A stretch of 64,000 nucleotides of DNA from Trichomonas vaginalis G3 (Eukaryota > Parabasalia > Trichomonadida > Trichomonadidae), in NCBI RefSeq assembly GCF_026262505.1, contig NC_067204.1, forward strand, positions 15,208,522 through 15,272,521, in the 5' to 3' direction. The position numbers were made by a program, and so were the translations under genes. Shown piece by piece: positions 7,604 to 17,944 of the stretch. The notes under the pieces are model-generated. The model worked only from the letters and a program-made list of their open reading frames with translations. It was not told the DNA's origin and did no database searches. Each line of letters opens with the position of its first letter. Within the stretch, counting starts at the first letter, position 1.

Positions 7604-8461
7604 TTACAATTTGAACTTTGTTTGCGTAGATATGAATTCTGAAAGAAGTATGAGGGTCTTGTATGACTTTGTACTTCTCCCATAGTTCATGTCTGTCAAA
7701 CTTACTGCCATGGACTCTTTCATAAGTTCCATGAAATCGTCTTCGGACAATCCGGGGAAAAGTATAATGTCAGTAAGTATTCTCTTTACATCCTTACTTA
7801 AACTCTTTGCTGTCTGTACACATATTACGACTGAAATGTTAAAGTGTCTGAGCTTCTTAAGAATTCGACACATATCTTGTTCTCTGTTCTTTAACAAAGG
7901 ATGAGAAGCAAAGTCATCTAAGATAAGAAGACATCTATGAGGGTAAGTCTTCCAATCGTAAGATTGCAATTTCTTCGAAATGTATTCTATCTCTTCTGTT
8001 TGTTTCTGAAGTGTTTCTTCTCTAATATTCTCTGCATTTCCTCATTTGGGTCTTTAAACTTAGAATTTATATACTCATTTATAGCATTATACTTCAAAAC
8101 TCTCTTTGGTACTTCTTTATCCAATCTAACAACTCAGTATCCTTTATACATACTAACTTAGACTTCTTTATAATATCTTTGAACGAATTGACGTTTGGTC
8201 AAAATTGACCAGAAGTACTACAAATGACAACTAACTCATAGAATGGGTTCTTCTCATCTAGTTCTTGTTGTTGTGCAGCCATTTTAAGATAAGTGAAAGT
8301 CTTACCCGACCCAGGTGGTGCAATTAGACCTGTTATACCATTCTGAGCAAATAAGAACTTGTCATGTATAGGCTTTATCTGAGCATTTTCTAACTTCCTC
8401 TTGTCTTGTTTAAAACATTCTCAAATTTTTTGTCAATGTCAGCAAACTTTTTTTCTAACAT
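7604..8461 (-). pseudogene. Polinton A FtsK/HerA-type packaging ATPase, damaged
   Basis: Start at ATG 8461 (MLEKKFADID). Reading leftward, an APPGSGKT P-loop (Walker A) lies near 8300 and CLLILDDFA (Walker B) near 7920, followed by a sensor-like segment (NISVVICVQTAKSL). The span is 858 bases, about 286 codons, the usual size of adeno-PRD1-type packaging ATPases in Polintons and virophages, and close to the 275 residues of the D copy. Role: pumping element DNA into capsids. The gene is broken with several breaks. Confidence 0.8.
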
Positions 8462-8496
8462 ATTTTAGAAAAATTAAAATTTTTATCTTTTAGAAA

Positions 8497-8949
8497 ATGT
8501 CTAGCGATTTCGCTATCTATATTCGAGACAAGCTTTTCGACAGCAAAAACATCTGTCGACCATAAAATCTTACATAGTGTAAACAAGAAAGGTGAATTTG
8601 TTCTAAAGTTCTGTTTCTGGGAATATGACAAGAACCATAAAACATTAGGCAGAGAAGTCTTTAAGTTTGTCAATGACAGACTTGTTGACAGAGATGACGC
8701 CTCTTGGAAAGATGAAGTCCAACAAAATTTCTTAGAATGCAAAGAAGACACATGCGCTTTTCTTGAAGATGAAATAGAAAACAGAATAGAAGAGCTATTA
8801 AAGGACAAAGAACTTTTACATAAATATAGTTGCGCCAAATTTGACATAACTCCACCAGAAAAGAAGAAGAAAGAAAAGAAAGAAAAGAAAGTAGAAGAAG
8901 AGAAGAAAGAACCTGAACCAGTTCCAGAGAAAAAGAATTTGACATGTAA
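8497..8949 (+). pseudogene. unknown lysine/glutamate-tailed gene, damaged
   Basis: Plus-strand coding region starting MSSDFAIYIRDKLFDS 36 bases from the divergent ATPase start. The body is mixed helical and strand; the C-terminal end is a long Lys/Glu run (KKKEKKEKKVEEEKKEPEP). It is broken. No family recognised. The charged tail and place beside the ATPase suggest a small virion or DNA-condensing protein, which is inference. Confidence 0.45.
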
Positions 8950-8965
8950 AAATAAAATTTTATTT

Positions 8966-9384
8966 TTAGAACATTTCTGGGTCAATGTCAATGTTCTCTT
9001 CCTCTTTAGGAGTAAACATTGGCTTAGACTCTAAAATCTTTTTACCCAATTTACCTTGAACTTCTACAACTTTAGACTCATAATATTCATAGTCGTCTGC
9101 TTTCTTTGGTTCATAAGGTATAACAAGTTTGTATGCTTTGCCTTCTTTAAGGTTTGAAAACCTTCTGTCAAAACTTTCTTTTGACTGCTAAAAACCTTCT
9201 ATGTCTAAGTCTTCAAATTTCGCACCATTTTTAGTCACAATAGCAAACTTAACTGGTTCGATGTTCCAAACTTTGCTGAATGAAGACTTTTCAAATGGTA
9301 GAAGTAAACATTCAAATATGTGAATGGGTCTAGTTCTTCTTTAAGTCCTGACATGTACTTGTTTACTGAGATGAATTTTGCCAT
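8966..9384 (-). pseudogene. unknown small gene of Polinton A, damaged
   Basis: Minus-strand coding region starting MAKFISVNKYMSGLKEELD and ending in an acidic tail (PKEEENIDIDPEMF). About 139 codons, broken. It lies between the plus gene ending at 8949 and the helicase. No motif recognised; an accessory replication role is possible only from its place next to the helicase. Confidence 0.4.
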
Positions 9385-9420
9385 CTTTTCTATCGGATAA
9401 AAAAATATTTTTTTTAAAAT

Positions 9421-10652
9421 TTACTCATAAAAATTTTTCTTTGTATATACACCATTCTGTACGTCTAAAAGACTTTTGACATTTGCCAAGAATGTTCGTT
9501 TAGACGCTGTCATATAACCATATTCTTGACAATATTGTTTATACGAATCGTACAATGACCTTTCATCTAATGACACAAAGTCAGTTTCATCTATGAACAG
9601 TTCATATACACTCTTGTTTGCTTCTAACAATGTTTGTCTCTCTTCGTATGTGGAATTTGTCTTGGATTGAACTTTGAAATATCTAATGTCATAAATATGA
9701 GAACAAGTGGTTGTAAAAGTCAGATGTCAAAGTTTCTGCTAAGTCGTCAAAATATTCTGTATCTTGCATATGAGAATCTGACGTTCTGACAACTACATAT
9801 CTTCTGTCAGAACTTTCTAACTTCATCGGAACAGCATTGTTTGAAACCATAATGAAGTTTGCAACATTTTCACAAACTCTTTGGTCTTTATACTTTCTTT
9901 CAACAACTCCAACTTTGTCTGTTATAAGACTCTTCAAAGCATCTGAGTTCAAAACTTTTGTTGTATCTATACTTTGAAGTTCATTGCAAACTATAAGTTT
10001 CATATTCTCTATTGAGGAGTTAAACTTGCCACAGATGTTTTCTAAGTTTGTCATATTCGGATTCGAATAGCCCTCTAACAGTTTGCACAAAATATCTGTA
10101 AAGAATTGTTCTTACCAGTTCCTTGTTTTCCAATTATAATGAGAGCAGTTTCATTTTTAGCACTTGGATGTTGTAAGATGTTTGCAAACCAACATAAGAT
10201 ATACTCATAGACTCTTTCGTTTCCATTGCATATAATTTCTTTGACATGGTCTAACCAAGCTTCTATAATATTTTCTTTCCATTCTACTTGTTCATATTAT
10301 ATCCAGTGAAGATAGAATAGAAGTTTGGAGAAGGTGTATAGAACTTTATACCTCGAACTGAAAAATCTTCTAACTTTGACAATAAGATATCCCAAGCATC
10401 TAACATCTTCATGCCAACTTGTACGACTTTTATTTTCTTAAGTTTCTGTCTACATTCTTGTTCTGAAACTATTGTTGCTCTTGGTTTGTTAAAGACTACA
10501 TCCCATTCTTTCATGACATAACATTCTGGGGCAGAGTCGACATAAATGACTAAACGTTTCAAATTCTCGACTGCTTTGTTATAGTCTCTAAATGGACACA
10601 TATTTCTGAATGCTTGGAAGTCATAAAAATCTGAAACATCTATTCTGTACAT
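9421..10652 (-). pseudogene. D5-like SF3 helicase of Polinton A, damaged
   Basis: Start at ATG 10652 (MYRIDVSDFYDFQAF). The amino part is a D5_N-like region (KMLDAWDILLSKLEDFSVRG). The motor part contains a GKQGTGKN-type P-loop (near 10110-10130), a Walker B-like LIVCNELQSID and the sensor NFIMVSNNAVPMKLE typical of viral SF3 helicases. A winged-helix-like tail ends near 9421. The homologous gene in Polinton D is at 53815. Function: replicative helicase. Only the helicase part is seen here; no AEP primase domain is in front of it. Broken, with a few breaks. Confidence 0.75.
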
Positions 10653-10680
10653 TTTTTATAAAAATAAAAAAATATTTTTT

Positions 10681-11468
10681 TTATTCTTGACTTTGTTGTT
10701 GCATTTGTTGTTCTTGAGCTATTTGTTGTTGAAGTTGTTCTTGTAATACAATACTTTCACCAGTTGCATCTTCCAATTCGAAACTTTCTGCCGTCATTGA
10801 CAAATACATAGGACATAAAAGTTTTACAGGAACAAAGTTTGCGTCAACTAATGTCAACGTTATACTTGCCAAAGTGTTTGAGTTCACTAAGGTTGAAAAT
10901 TCTGCATTCGAATGAACAATAGGCAAACCAGCAGAGAAAGTATTGTTTATACGCATAAGTATCTTTTGGTCATAATAGTTTCTGTCGACATTCGAATAAC
11001 ACTTTGAACCTAAGTTTGAAACAATATATAAGATTGGTGTGCTTAATGTCAATGGAATAGACATTCCTTGTATGACACCTTTTCCTGTTATAGGAAACTG
11101 TTGGTAGTAAAAACCAGAAATAAGTTTTGTATTATAGCTCATATCGTTTATAGTAAACTCAGTCGGACATCCAAACATAATGAAACCTGCTCTAGTTGCA
11201 GCACATGTTACACCCGTACTTAAAGTATTAAATAAGTCAACAAAACCTGTTGGTGGTATATCTGAGTAAGTATCTTCAAAGGAGTATTTTTACCATTCAC
11301 AACAATAAAGTCTTCTGGTGTCAAAAGAGCAAAACAGGCTTTAGTCGTCATTGTGTTTAAAGTTAGTTTACAATACCGTCCTTGAGGACTTTGTAAGTTT
11401 GTTGTTATAGAATTATATGACTCAGGGTTTTTAGTCGTAATAGTATAAACCATTATGTCTTCTGCCAT
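10681..11468 (-). pseudogene. probable minor capsid (penton-type) gene, damaged
   Basis: Start at ATG 11468 (MAEDIMVYTITTKNPESYN). Beta-rich sequence with many Ser, Thr and Asn and a glutamine-rich C-terminal tail (LQQQIAQEQQMQQQSQE). Size (about 260 codons), beta-rich composition and place in the morphogenesis half of the element fit the single-jelly-roll penton protein of Polintons. No direct motif proves it; this is by composition and context. The gene is broken. It ends 28 bases from the helicase start, all in the same direction. Confidence 0.4.
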
Positions 11469-11478
11469 TTATATATAT

Positions 11479-11709
11479 TTAAAAGTTTTTCTGAAAGTGG
11501 AGAAGAACTTCATCTAAACTTTCACATGGCGTTTCTTGAAGTTCTCTGTCTAAGAAGTTCAAATATTTTGTAAAGACATAGAACTTTCCTTTGTCTACAC
11601 GAACAAACAAAACAGGGTCTTTCATATCGTTCAAAAGTGTGTAAAGTCCTTTACATGAAATAAAGTCTATATTATTTTTCTTCAAACATCTTTCAAGAAG
11701 TTTTGACAT
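11479..11709 (-). CDS. unknown 76-residue protein of Polinton A
   Basis: Starts MSKLLERCLKKNNIDF at 11709, just seven bases from the end of the gene behind it, and ends ten bases before the minor capsid start. The tight packing suggests a real gene in a minus-strand run. It has a basic start, strand-like middle and acidic end. No family recognised. Confidence 0.5.
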   Translation of the reverse strand: MSKLLERCLKKNNIDFISCKGLYTLLNDMKDPVLFVRVDKGKFYVFTKYLNFLDRELQETPCESLDEVLLHFQKNF

Positions 11710-11715
11710 TTTTAC

Positions 11716-12297
11716 TTAGCAAATAAATTTTAATGAAATGTTGTGGTCGTCAAATATTTTTATGACGTCTGGGAAACTATACTTTAAGTTCAACGTTTCA
11801 CCTCCTTTCATAACGTATATCTTGTCAATGACATTATATGAAACACCACAGCAACTAATGTCGGGTTCTATTTCTTTGATGTTTATATCGTCTGCCTCTG
11901 TCAAAAGTTTCAATAGTTCTTTCAAAACTTCATGAGGTGCAATGACATATGAGTTCACTTTTACAGGGTTGTGTTCGACCAAGTTTAACATTATACCTAA
12001 AGCTTGACAAATCTTCTCCTGAGTTTGAAGTTTGTCTTTCAGTTGTTGGTAGTCGTTTCGAATATCTGCAACAGAACATAAGTCTCTGCTAACTTCAGGA
12101 TATGTTGGTTGTTCTTTTACAGGAACAATTGTTATACCATCTTCGTCCTCGTATGGTTTCCCCACTTCAACATCTCTGTCTTTGACATTGACAATAACAC
12201 TTTGACTGTTTGTTTGAGTTGGTGAATTTAACTTCACATCTGCCACCGCCATTAAACCTTTTGAAACACTCACGCTTCTATTTTTCGGAAATGACAT
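11716..12297 (-). CDS. unknown structural-cluster protein with CCG motif, shared by A and D
   Basis: Start chosen at ATG 12297 (MSFPKNRSVSVSKGL); the frame is open further upstream only by chance overlap with the divergent gene. About 193 residues: a disordered N-terminus, a helical centre and a C-terminal domain with DISCCGVSYNVIDKI. The gene at 58722 in Polinton D has the same plan (EVSCCGIVAKINPIKD), followed in both by a K-x-G-x-T/L-x-L strand. Conservation across two divergent elements marks a core gene of this Polinton group. Function unknown; a virion protein is plausible. Confidence 0.6.
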   Translation of the reverse strand: MSFPKNRSVSVSKGLMAVADVKLNSPTQTNSQSVIVNVKDRDVEVGKPYEDEDGITIVPVKEQPTYPEVSRDLCSVADIRNDYQQLKDKLQTQEKICQALGIMLNLVEHNPVKVNSYVIAPHEVLKELLKLLTEADDINIKEIEPDISCCGVSYNVIDKIYVMKGGETLNLKYSFPDVIKIFDDHNISLKFIC

Positions 12298-12315
12298 TTT
12301 ACTTAGAATAAAAAG

Positions 12316-12735
12316 ATGGACGTATTCGAGTATCTCTTCGAATTGAAGCAGAACAAAGTTTACACACACAAACAATACAAATACATTTACAGAATAGTTC
12401 TTTATACAAACAATGGTAAATGTTATAGAATAGCAATATTTGCTGAACCAAAATATTTCCATAAAGCAAAGAAAGTTGGTATAACTGAAATGGTGAAAGT
12501 TCTTGACGTTGACAAAAATATAACAACAAAACTTACAGATATTTCTAAAGGTAAGTTTATCTTACAATATTATGTCAAAACTGGTGTCATAACTATTTAC
12601 GATGGAGAGAAGTCAGTTCAAGAACAACTTACTGACCTGCTGCCAAAATCTGCTCGATGGAAGCTGTCGTTATGCCAATCTGAGGAGCCCCAGCAGGTTT
12701 CATCGAACGAATCTTCAAAAGAGCATCTTCCGTGA
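12316..12735 (+). CDS. unknown small plus-strand protein within the minus-strand cluster
   Basis: Starts MDVFEYLFELKQNKVYTH, 18 bases from the divergent start at 12297. About 100 residues are compact and lysine-rich with strand-like composition (KYIYRIVLYTNNGKCYRIAI). The last 35 codons overlap the end of the convergent major capsid gene, so the native end may be nearer 12630. Position matches the lone plus gene at 58246 in Polinton D, though sequence similarity is not evident. Confidence 0.5.
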   Translation: MDVFEYLFELKQNKVYTHKQYKYIYRIVLYTNNGKCYRIAIFAEPKYFHKAKKVGITEMVKVLDVDKNITTKLTDISKGKFILQYYVKTGVITIYDGEKSVQEQLTDLLPKSARWKLSLCQSEEPQQVSSNESSKEHLP

Positions 12736-14219
12736 AAAGTGCTATTGGTTTTGTAAACTTCTTTGCTCAATTCATCTGACGTCTCTGTCACAGTATATTG
12801 TATTTGTACAGTACCAACAGTTGAAATACACCCATAAAGTCTTCTGAGTCAGCAAATGGAATGCCAAGCAAAGTTTGAACGGTCTCCATTTGATATTGAG
12901 TTTTTTGACCTCCTGTATGAGTCCATACTTTCACATATGGCATAATAGAACTTTGCATTTCAGGGTTAATGGTTTGTTGTGAAATTGTTGTTAAAGTTCA
13001 TAGCATCTAATGTCAAGTTGTATGACCTCATATCCTCAACTGTAGAATATTCTTCTCTTGGATAATATTTGCCATCTATGTTTATATGATATTTAATACC
13101 AGGGTTGTAGAAACAAGAATAGTCATTTATAGTTGTCTGAACAGTAAAAATAGTATCTGCATGTTTCATTGCAGTTGTTAAAGCAATATCTGTTCTTGCA
13201 CCTGGGTCAGCACTTTGGTTTCCAACTTCACCTGCAAAGTCTTTGACAGATATTTGGTGTATAGGGAACATAAGTGGAACTGCAATATATTTGGCAGCTA
13301 AAGCATTTGAAATATCTGGGTCCAACATATAGACTGCAAGTCTGCTTTCTATTCTCTTGCATTCAAACTTTTCGCATGTGAACTTAACTGGGTCCAAGCA
13401 GTTCCAGCAGCATTGAAATAATAGTTTTACTTCATTGTTGAAGTTTGAGAAACCAAAGTCTAAGTCAACTTTGTCTTTGCAAATTCGGCGAATGATGTTT
13501 GATTTGTTCCTTTACGTCTGTAAGAGTGAATGGGTCTTGTGTTGGTGCAATGACTAAGTTATTTTTGCTTGGAGTAAGTTCGATAGAAATTTTTCCTGCC
13601 AGTTTGGCAAGTATCTTAAAAACCTGAAGATGAGGAAAGATGACAAAGGAACTCTAAGTTTCAGTTTTACTTTAGTGGCAGCAGTTCCATCTGAACCAGA
13701 AAGGTTAACATAAACTCCTGGAACGTTAGGGTCAAGTCTTCTTATTTTCTCAATATTTGCATACTGGTCTGTTTGTTCTCTAGCTGTGGTTGTACTGAGT
13801 TTCTCAAAGCGAACCATTCATAGTTTGCCATGTTACTGTTTGAACTAAGTCAGAGTTAGAATATATCTTATATCCCATGAAAACTTCTGGAGCATATTGG
13901 TATCCGACATAGAAAATTCCATTGCAACCTTTCTTGTCAGACAACTTGGCAGAAGGTTTTATTTCAATGTCTTGTTCCACGTATAAGAATGAGTTGTCAA
14001 TAGAAATAATATGAAACCTGTCGCAAGCAATATCTACTGTTGTTGAAGAACCTTCTCCAAACTCACCTACGTTTCCAAAGAAACAGCAGTTGTATATTCG
14101 TAAGTTCCAGGAACTATTTCTGACCTTCTAATGGCATTGTCGCATTCGTTATACCATTCGGAAACATTTCCGTTCATGGCATCCAAAACTGTTGGCGTTA
14201 TATTCTGAGCGGCGTACAT
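12629..14219 (-). pseudogene. Polinton A major capsid protein (double jelly roll), damaged
   Basis: Start at ATG 14219 (MYAAQNITPTVLDAMNG). The about 1.59 kb span corresponds to about 530 codons, matching the 545-residue capsid protein of Polinton D. It is beta-rich with segments that parallel the B and D proteins: KVKLKLRVPLSSF (compare KLRLRIPVRRF in B), FECKRIESRLAVYMLDPDIS and LMFPIHQISVKDF (compare FPVKVMDW in B). Role: main shell protein of the predicted virion. Clearly broken, with several breaks. Confidence 0.65.
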
Positions 14220-14286
14220 TTCATATGGGTAAAAATATAGAATAGTTGGATTTATATATCATAATAGAACCCACTCGGACCAAGCT

Positions 14287-16880
14287 TTACTTTCTTCCTG
14301 ACTGAGTTTTTAACTCTTCTTTTCCTTCATTGCCACTACTTTCACTAGATGAAGTTACTTCTTCACTACTTTCACTTTGTTCTACTCTTCTCTTCTCTTT
14401 GGTGTCGCTTTTGGTAACTTGCCCTCTGCTTCAAGTTGTTGCATCTTTGCCTCATGTTCACCTAGTATGTTGTAAATTTCCCATGTCCTTTTTGCCTTTG
14501 GGCTCTGGTCGCCCATCTCAGGTAACCTATATCCTAGAAAGATTTTGTCATAGTTTGTATTTGAGTCGTCGCTTATTGTTTGCATGACTCTTTCCTGAGT
14601 TTCCGGTTCAAGCTCTTCAAATATAGCTTGTCCATATGGATATGCTCGTTTCCAAATATATTTTTTGTAGCCATTCTGGTTTTCTTTCCATGTTACCAAT
14701 AATATCTTTGTGAATGGGAAAGCTTTTACCCAACGTTTCAGTCTTGCGTCATTTATTTCTGTAGTTGGTTTTATTTTGTCAAGGAACATGTTTTTCAATA
14801 CTAACATTTCATTTGGTACTGTCCATTTGAGTTTTCTTAAATATTCATCCTTCTCGGTTCATTGTCTGCAAAGTAAGTTTTTATGACATTTTGTAAACTT
14901 TCGTTTGCAAGGTCATGTACAATAGGTTTCTTCCTTCTATCTCCCTAACTTTCTTTCTAAACTCTTCACCAAATATACCATCTTTATGGTTCTGTGTAGT
15001 TCTTTGAGATAAATGTTTTAGAACGTCAGGTGTTATATTTCCATCAGCCATGTTCATTTCATACTGGTTCAAAATATCTGCATCTTTCATATCTTTCAAT
15101 GGCATTAAAGCCGCGCTGAAAATACCAGCTATATCTGGTTCACCATTCACTTCATTGCGTCTACACTTCTTGGAATTGTGGTTGTAAGTTTATGAACCAC
15201 CTATCCGGATTAGCTTTATGACCCCATCTCATTGTAGTTCCATAGTCTGCAGAAAAAAAGTAGGTTTGTTTCCATATTGGTTAGGTTCTGAATGAACTTT
15301 AAACAATGTTCATTTCTATATGTTTTGGTGAAATTTAACCTTTTATTTTCACCGAGTTCAGCCAAGAGATTGAACGTTATATGGTCGTAAGTAAAAAGGA
15401 TTGTTGTATTTGCGTACACTTTCTTTCAGTACTTCCATTCTATGCTGAATATTTTCATCTGATGTTGGAGTCTTTTGTATGTCGGCGAACATTTTTCGAT
15501 ATTCTTCTACTATGTCAGCCGAATTTTTCTTAGACTCTTGAAAGATTCCATATTCCCGCATACACTTGTTGAGGGTCAAGATTTTTCGGCTGTTCAAATC
15601 TTCATCTAGTTCTGTGAAGTTAGTTTCCAAAGGAGGGACTTGTTTGTTTCCTTCAGGCTCTTCTAGCTGTTGTTGCTGAACTATTTCTTCCATGTCTGTT
15701 GTATCTGAACTTCTTCCTGTGGAGTTTCTTGTACCTCATCTGCTGGCATTTCATATATTCCGAGACCGTTTTTAAAAAGTTCCCTATCTAAGTCATCCGG
15801 ACTCATAAACCTTTCTTCTTTCGTTCCGTCTCTATTTTTTACGCGTTTCATGAAGAGAGTTGAATTATCATTTAGCTCTGACACCAAATATCTCGGAGTA
15901 AATTCATCCATGTCATTTGGATGATATGCTATTAAATCATATCCCTTAGCGAGCTTGTATTTTCCAGGTTTGAAATTATATCCCATTTGGTGCTGAACCA
16001 TAAAGCTAAATAGGTTCGGGTCAGTATTTCCTTCCTTGAACTTTCTAATAGCTTCTTTATATCTGTCACTAAAGTCAAGAGTATCTGGGTAACCATAATT
16101 TTAAGCATTTTTAAGAATTCTTGGTTTCCTTGTTCTCTACTTCTTTTATGTCCTTGCTCTGTTTGTGGTTGTTGTGGTGCAGTGTTTTGAACTGTTGGTT
16201 GTGGTGCAGTGTTTTGAACTGTTGGTTGTGGTGCAGTGTTTTGAACTGTTGGTTGTTGTGCTGGATTTTGAACTGTTGTTGTTGTGTTGGTTTTTGGTGC
16301 ATGCCTGTGTCTGTGTCCATGTGACGATGTAAATGTTTTAGGTAGTCCTGGTGCAGGTGCTTCTCTTGGAGGGTTTGGTGGTATATAAGTTCCACTAGCT
16401 AGTATATAAGTTCCACCAGCTGGTATATAAGTTCCACCAGCTGGCACATATGTTCCATCTGCAGCATAATGTCCTACCTGACTTTTCGTTTTTAAGAAAG
16501 CATTTACTAGGTCTGTTTTGGTCTGTTGTAACTCTTTTTCTTGACTTTCCACAACAGTTGCTCTAACGGCGTCATAGGCACTTTGAACTGCCTGTCTCGT
16601 TGCTGCATCTGTTATTTTCGTCATATTTTGTGCTACTTCTCTTAACTCGTTGTCGAAACCTTCAGACTTCAGTTTCTTTCCAGATGAGAAGTCGTTCACT
16701 AGTTTCACCTTACTATGAAGAGCTTCGAAGGCGTTCTTAAAGTCAGCATTCATTAAAGCTTCATTTGAACTGTCTTCATCCGCTTGTATTTTTGTCCTTA
16801 TTGACCTATAAGTTGGGCTGCTTTGGCGTTGGCTTGGGCATCTAACCAGTCATTATTAGCTTTTATATATTCTGCGCTTT
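14287..16880 (-). pseudogene. large glutamine-rich structural reading region, damaged
   Basis: About 2.6 kb of minus-strand coding-like sequence between the capsid gene and the coiled-coil gene. Parts seen: a helical start region, GTYIPAG and TVQNTAPQP tandem repeats, a His-rich patch (HGHRHRHAPK), an acidic Gln region, and a Ser/Glu-rich C-terminal tail. It may be one long gene or two to three adjacent genes; damage makes this undecidable, with about six or more breaks. The place beside the capsid genes and the low-complexity make-up suggest an internal or linker virion protein. No family recognised. Confidence 0.5.
16161..16455 (-). repeat. coding tandem repeats (30-bp and 21-bp units)
   Basis: Two arrays inside the structural region. 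One has three to four 27-30 bp units, gtgcagtgttttgaactgttggttgt, encoding QPTVQNTAP, at about 16175-16275. The other has 21-bp units encoding GTYIPAG at about 16378-16455. Both keep the frame, as expected of expansion under coding constraint. Confidence 0.8.
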
Positions 16881-17393
16881 TCATTGCTTTTGCATGGCTG
16901 CGTCGTTATTTTTACTTTCTTGTGCTAAGTTTTCATACTGTACGGTTTGGTTTTGCAACTGTAAAAGTTTTTCTGCCTTTACATTTGCTTCAACTTCTTT
17001 TTTATACTCATCGCTATCCATATATGTCTTCAGGGCTTTTTGTTTTATTTCTTCATCTTTCAGTACTTTATATTGAGTAGTATGGTTTTTCAAATTTATA
17101 ACATCTTGTTCCATTTTTGCTACTTCTGCTGCTTTTTCTGACACTTTTTTCGCATATTCCTCTGTACTTAGTTCTTTCAGTTGTTCTTCTTTCTTCTTTT
17201 TCTCTACGTTTAACTCATTGAGTTTCTTTGTGTGTCTGTCATATTCTAGTTTCTTTTCGTTTTCACTTATTTGTTTCTGTATGTCTATGTTTGACTTTTT
17301 GACATCTGTTATTTGATTTTTGAGTGAACTCAAATTCATTTGACTTTGAGGGTTATAAGCTGTTCCGTCTGCAGCTCCACCATAGCCTGCCAT
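16881..17393 (-). CDS. long coiled-coil protein of Polinton A
   Basis: Intact 170-residue frame starting MAGYGGAADGTAYNPQSQ at 17393. After a glycine-rich start, nearly the whole protein is a Lys/Glu/Gln heptad-type coiled coil (KKLNELNVEKKKKEEQLKEL, KAAEVAKMEQDVINLKNH). No membrane segment. It lies five bases after the basic protein gene at 17399, in the same direction. A role as internal virion scaffold is plausible from context only. Confidence 0.55.
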   Translation of the reverse strand: MAGYGGAADGTAYNPQSQMNLSSLKNQITDVKKSNIDIQKQISENEKKLEYDRHTKKLNELNVEKKKKEEQLKELSTEEYAKKVSEKAAEVAKMEQDVINLKNHTTQYKVLKDEEIKQKALKTYMDSDEYKKEVEANVKAEKLLQLQNQTVQYENLAQESKNNDAAMQKQ

Positions 17394-17398
17394 TTTCG

Positions 17399-17596
17399 CT
17401 AAAAGTGCCGTCTTAAACCTCCACTCTGTGCACCAATAACTCGGTTTAAAAGCATAGGGTTGCTTGACATTTGTTGCAACATAGTGGGGTCATTCATCAT
17501 TTGTTGTTGCAACTGTTGTTGTGGTGTCAGTTTTACTATTGGATGTTTCAATGCTCCCTTCCTCTTACGTATATTCTTACGTAGCTTACGTGGCAT
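17399..17596 (-). CDS. small very basic protein, possible DNA-condensing protein
   Basis: A 65-residue frame starting MPRKLRKNIRKRKGALKHP, with a strongly basic first 20 residues, a Gln/Met-rich centre (QQQLQQQMMNDPTMLQQMSS) and an RVIGAQSGGLRRHF end. Short Arg/Lys-rich proteins near capsid genes in adeno-like viruses condense DNA in the virion; that parallel is inference. It appears to be the last gene before the element's right limit. Confidence 0.45.
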   Translation of the reverse strand: MPRKLRKNIRKRKGALKHPIVKLTPQQQLQQQMMNDPTMLQQMSSNPMLLNRVIGAQSGGLRRHF

Positions 17597-17944
17597 TTTA
17601 AGTGAAGTTAAAAAGCGGTTTTTGACAGATGTTTATATGACACTTTTTGTTCAGCACAAAAAACTACTCGGTGAAAGTGTTGTCAGTTTTGTAAAATAAC
17701 GGTCCTATCTTGTTTTAAAATGGAGAAAAGGCTTCTCAAAGTATACTTCCTTGGAACGCCTGTAACTTTTCCTGTAGCGACGATAGACCCTTACTTGTCC
17801 GGACAAAGTTATACTATTTTGAGTGCTCTACAAAAAAGTCAACGGCTGGTCGGCTGGGGTTCGGTCCTCCTCTTGGGTCTTGGGCAAAATTTCTTAGGGG
17901 CTAGAAGGGGGCAGCCCCTGGAAGCCCCACTACCTTTTTTTTTT
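17597..17944. other. gene-free junction with GC-rich patch
   Basis: No convincing gene. An open frame of 90 codons from 17720 crosses a patch at about 17855-17930 that is far richer in G and C than anything near it and carries ggggctagaagggggcagcccc, able to fold on itself. A poly-T run follows, ending at the foldback element. This probably contains the real right end of Polinton A, but no terminal repeat could be shown. Confidence 0.4.

Larger units (their letters stand above)
1..17700. mobile_element. Polinton/Maverick A, damaged, left end outside window
   Basis: A Polinton-type element recognised from a packaging ATPase, an SF3 helicase, a major capsid-type gene and other capsid-type genes, plus two KilA-N genes. 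PolB and integrase are not seen here and would lie left of base 1 if present. The right limit is approximate, placed after the last minus-strand gene (17596) and before the foldback element at 17945; no terminal repeat was identified. The element looks broken, with roughly twenty or more apparent breaks, so it is probably older than Polintons C and D. The large gene-free repeat field at 2800-5930 is unusual for the family. Confidence 0.8.

Noticed and set aside
8455-8991. Minus-strand frame of 178 codons
   Set aside because: Shadow of the plus gene with a Lys/Glu tail (reads as Phe/Ser runs).
1-17700. Polintons A and B as one element split by the MULE block
   Set aside because: Each has its own divergent major capsid gene, so they are two elements even though they share the palindrome.
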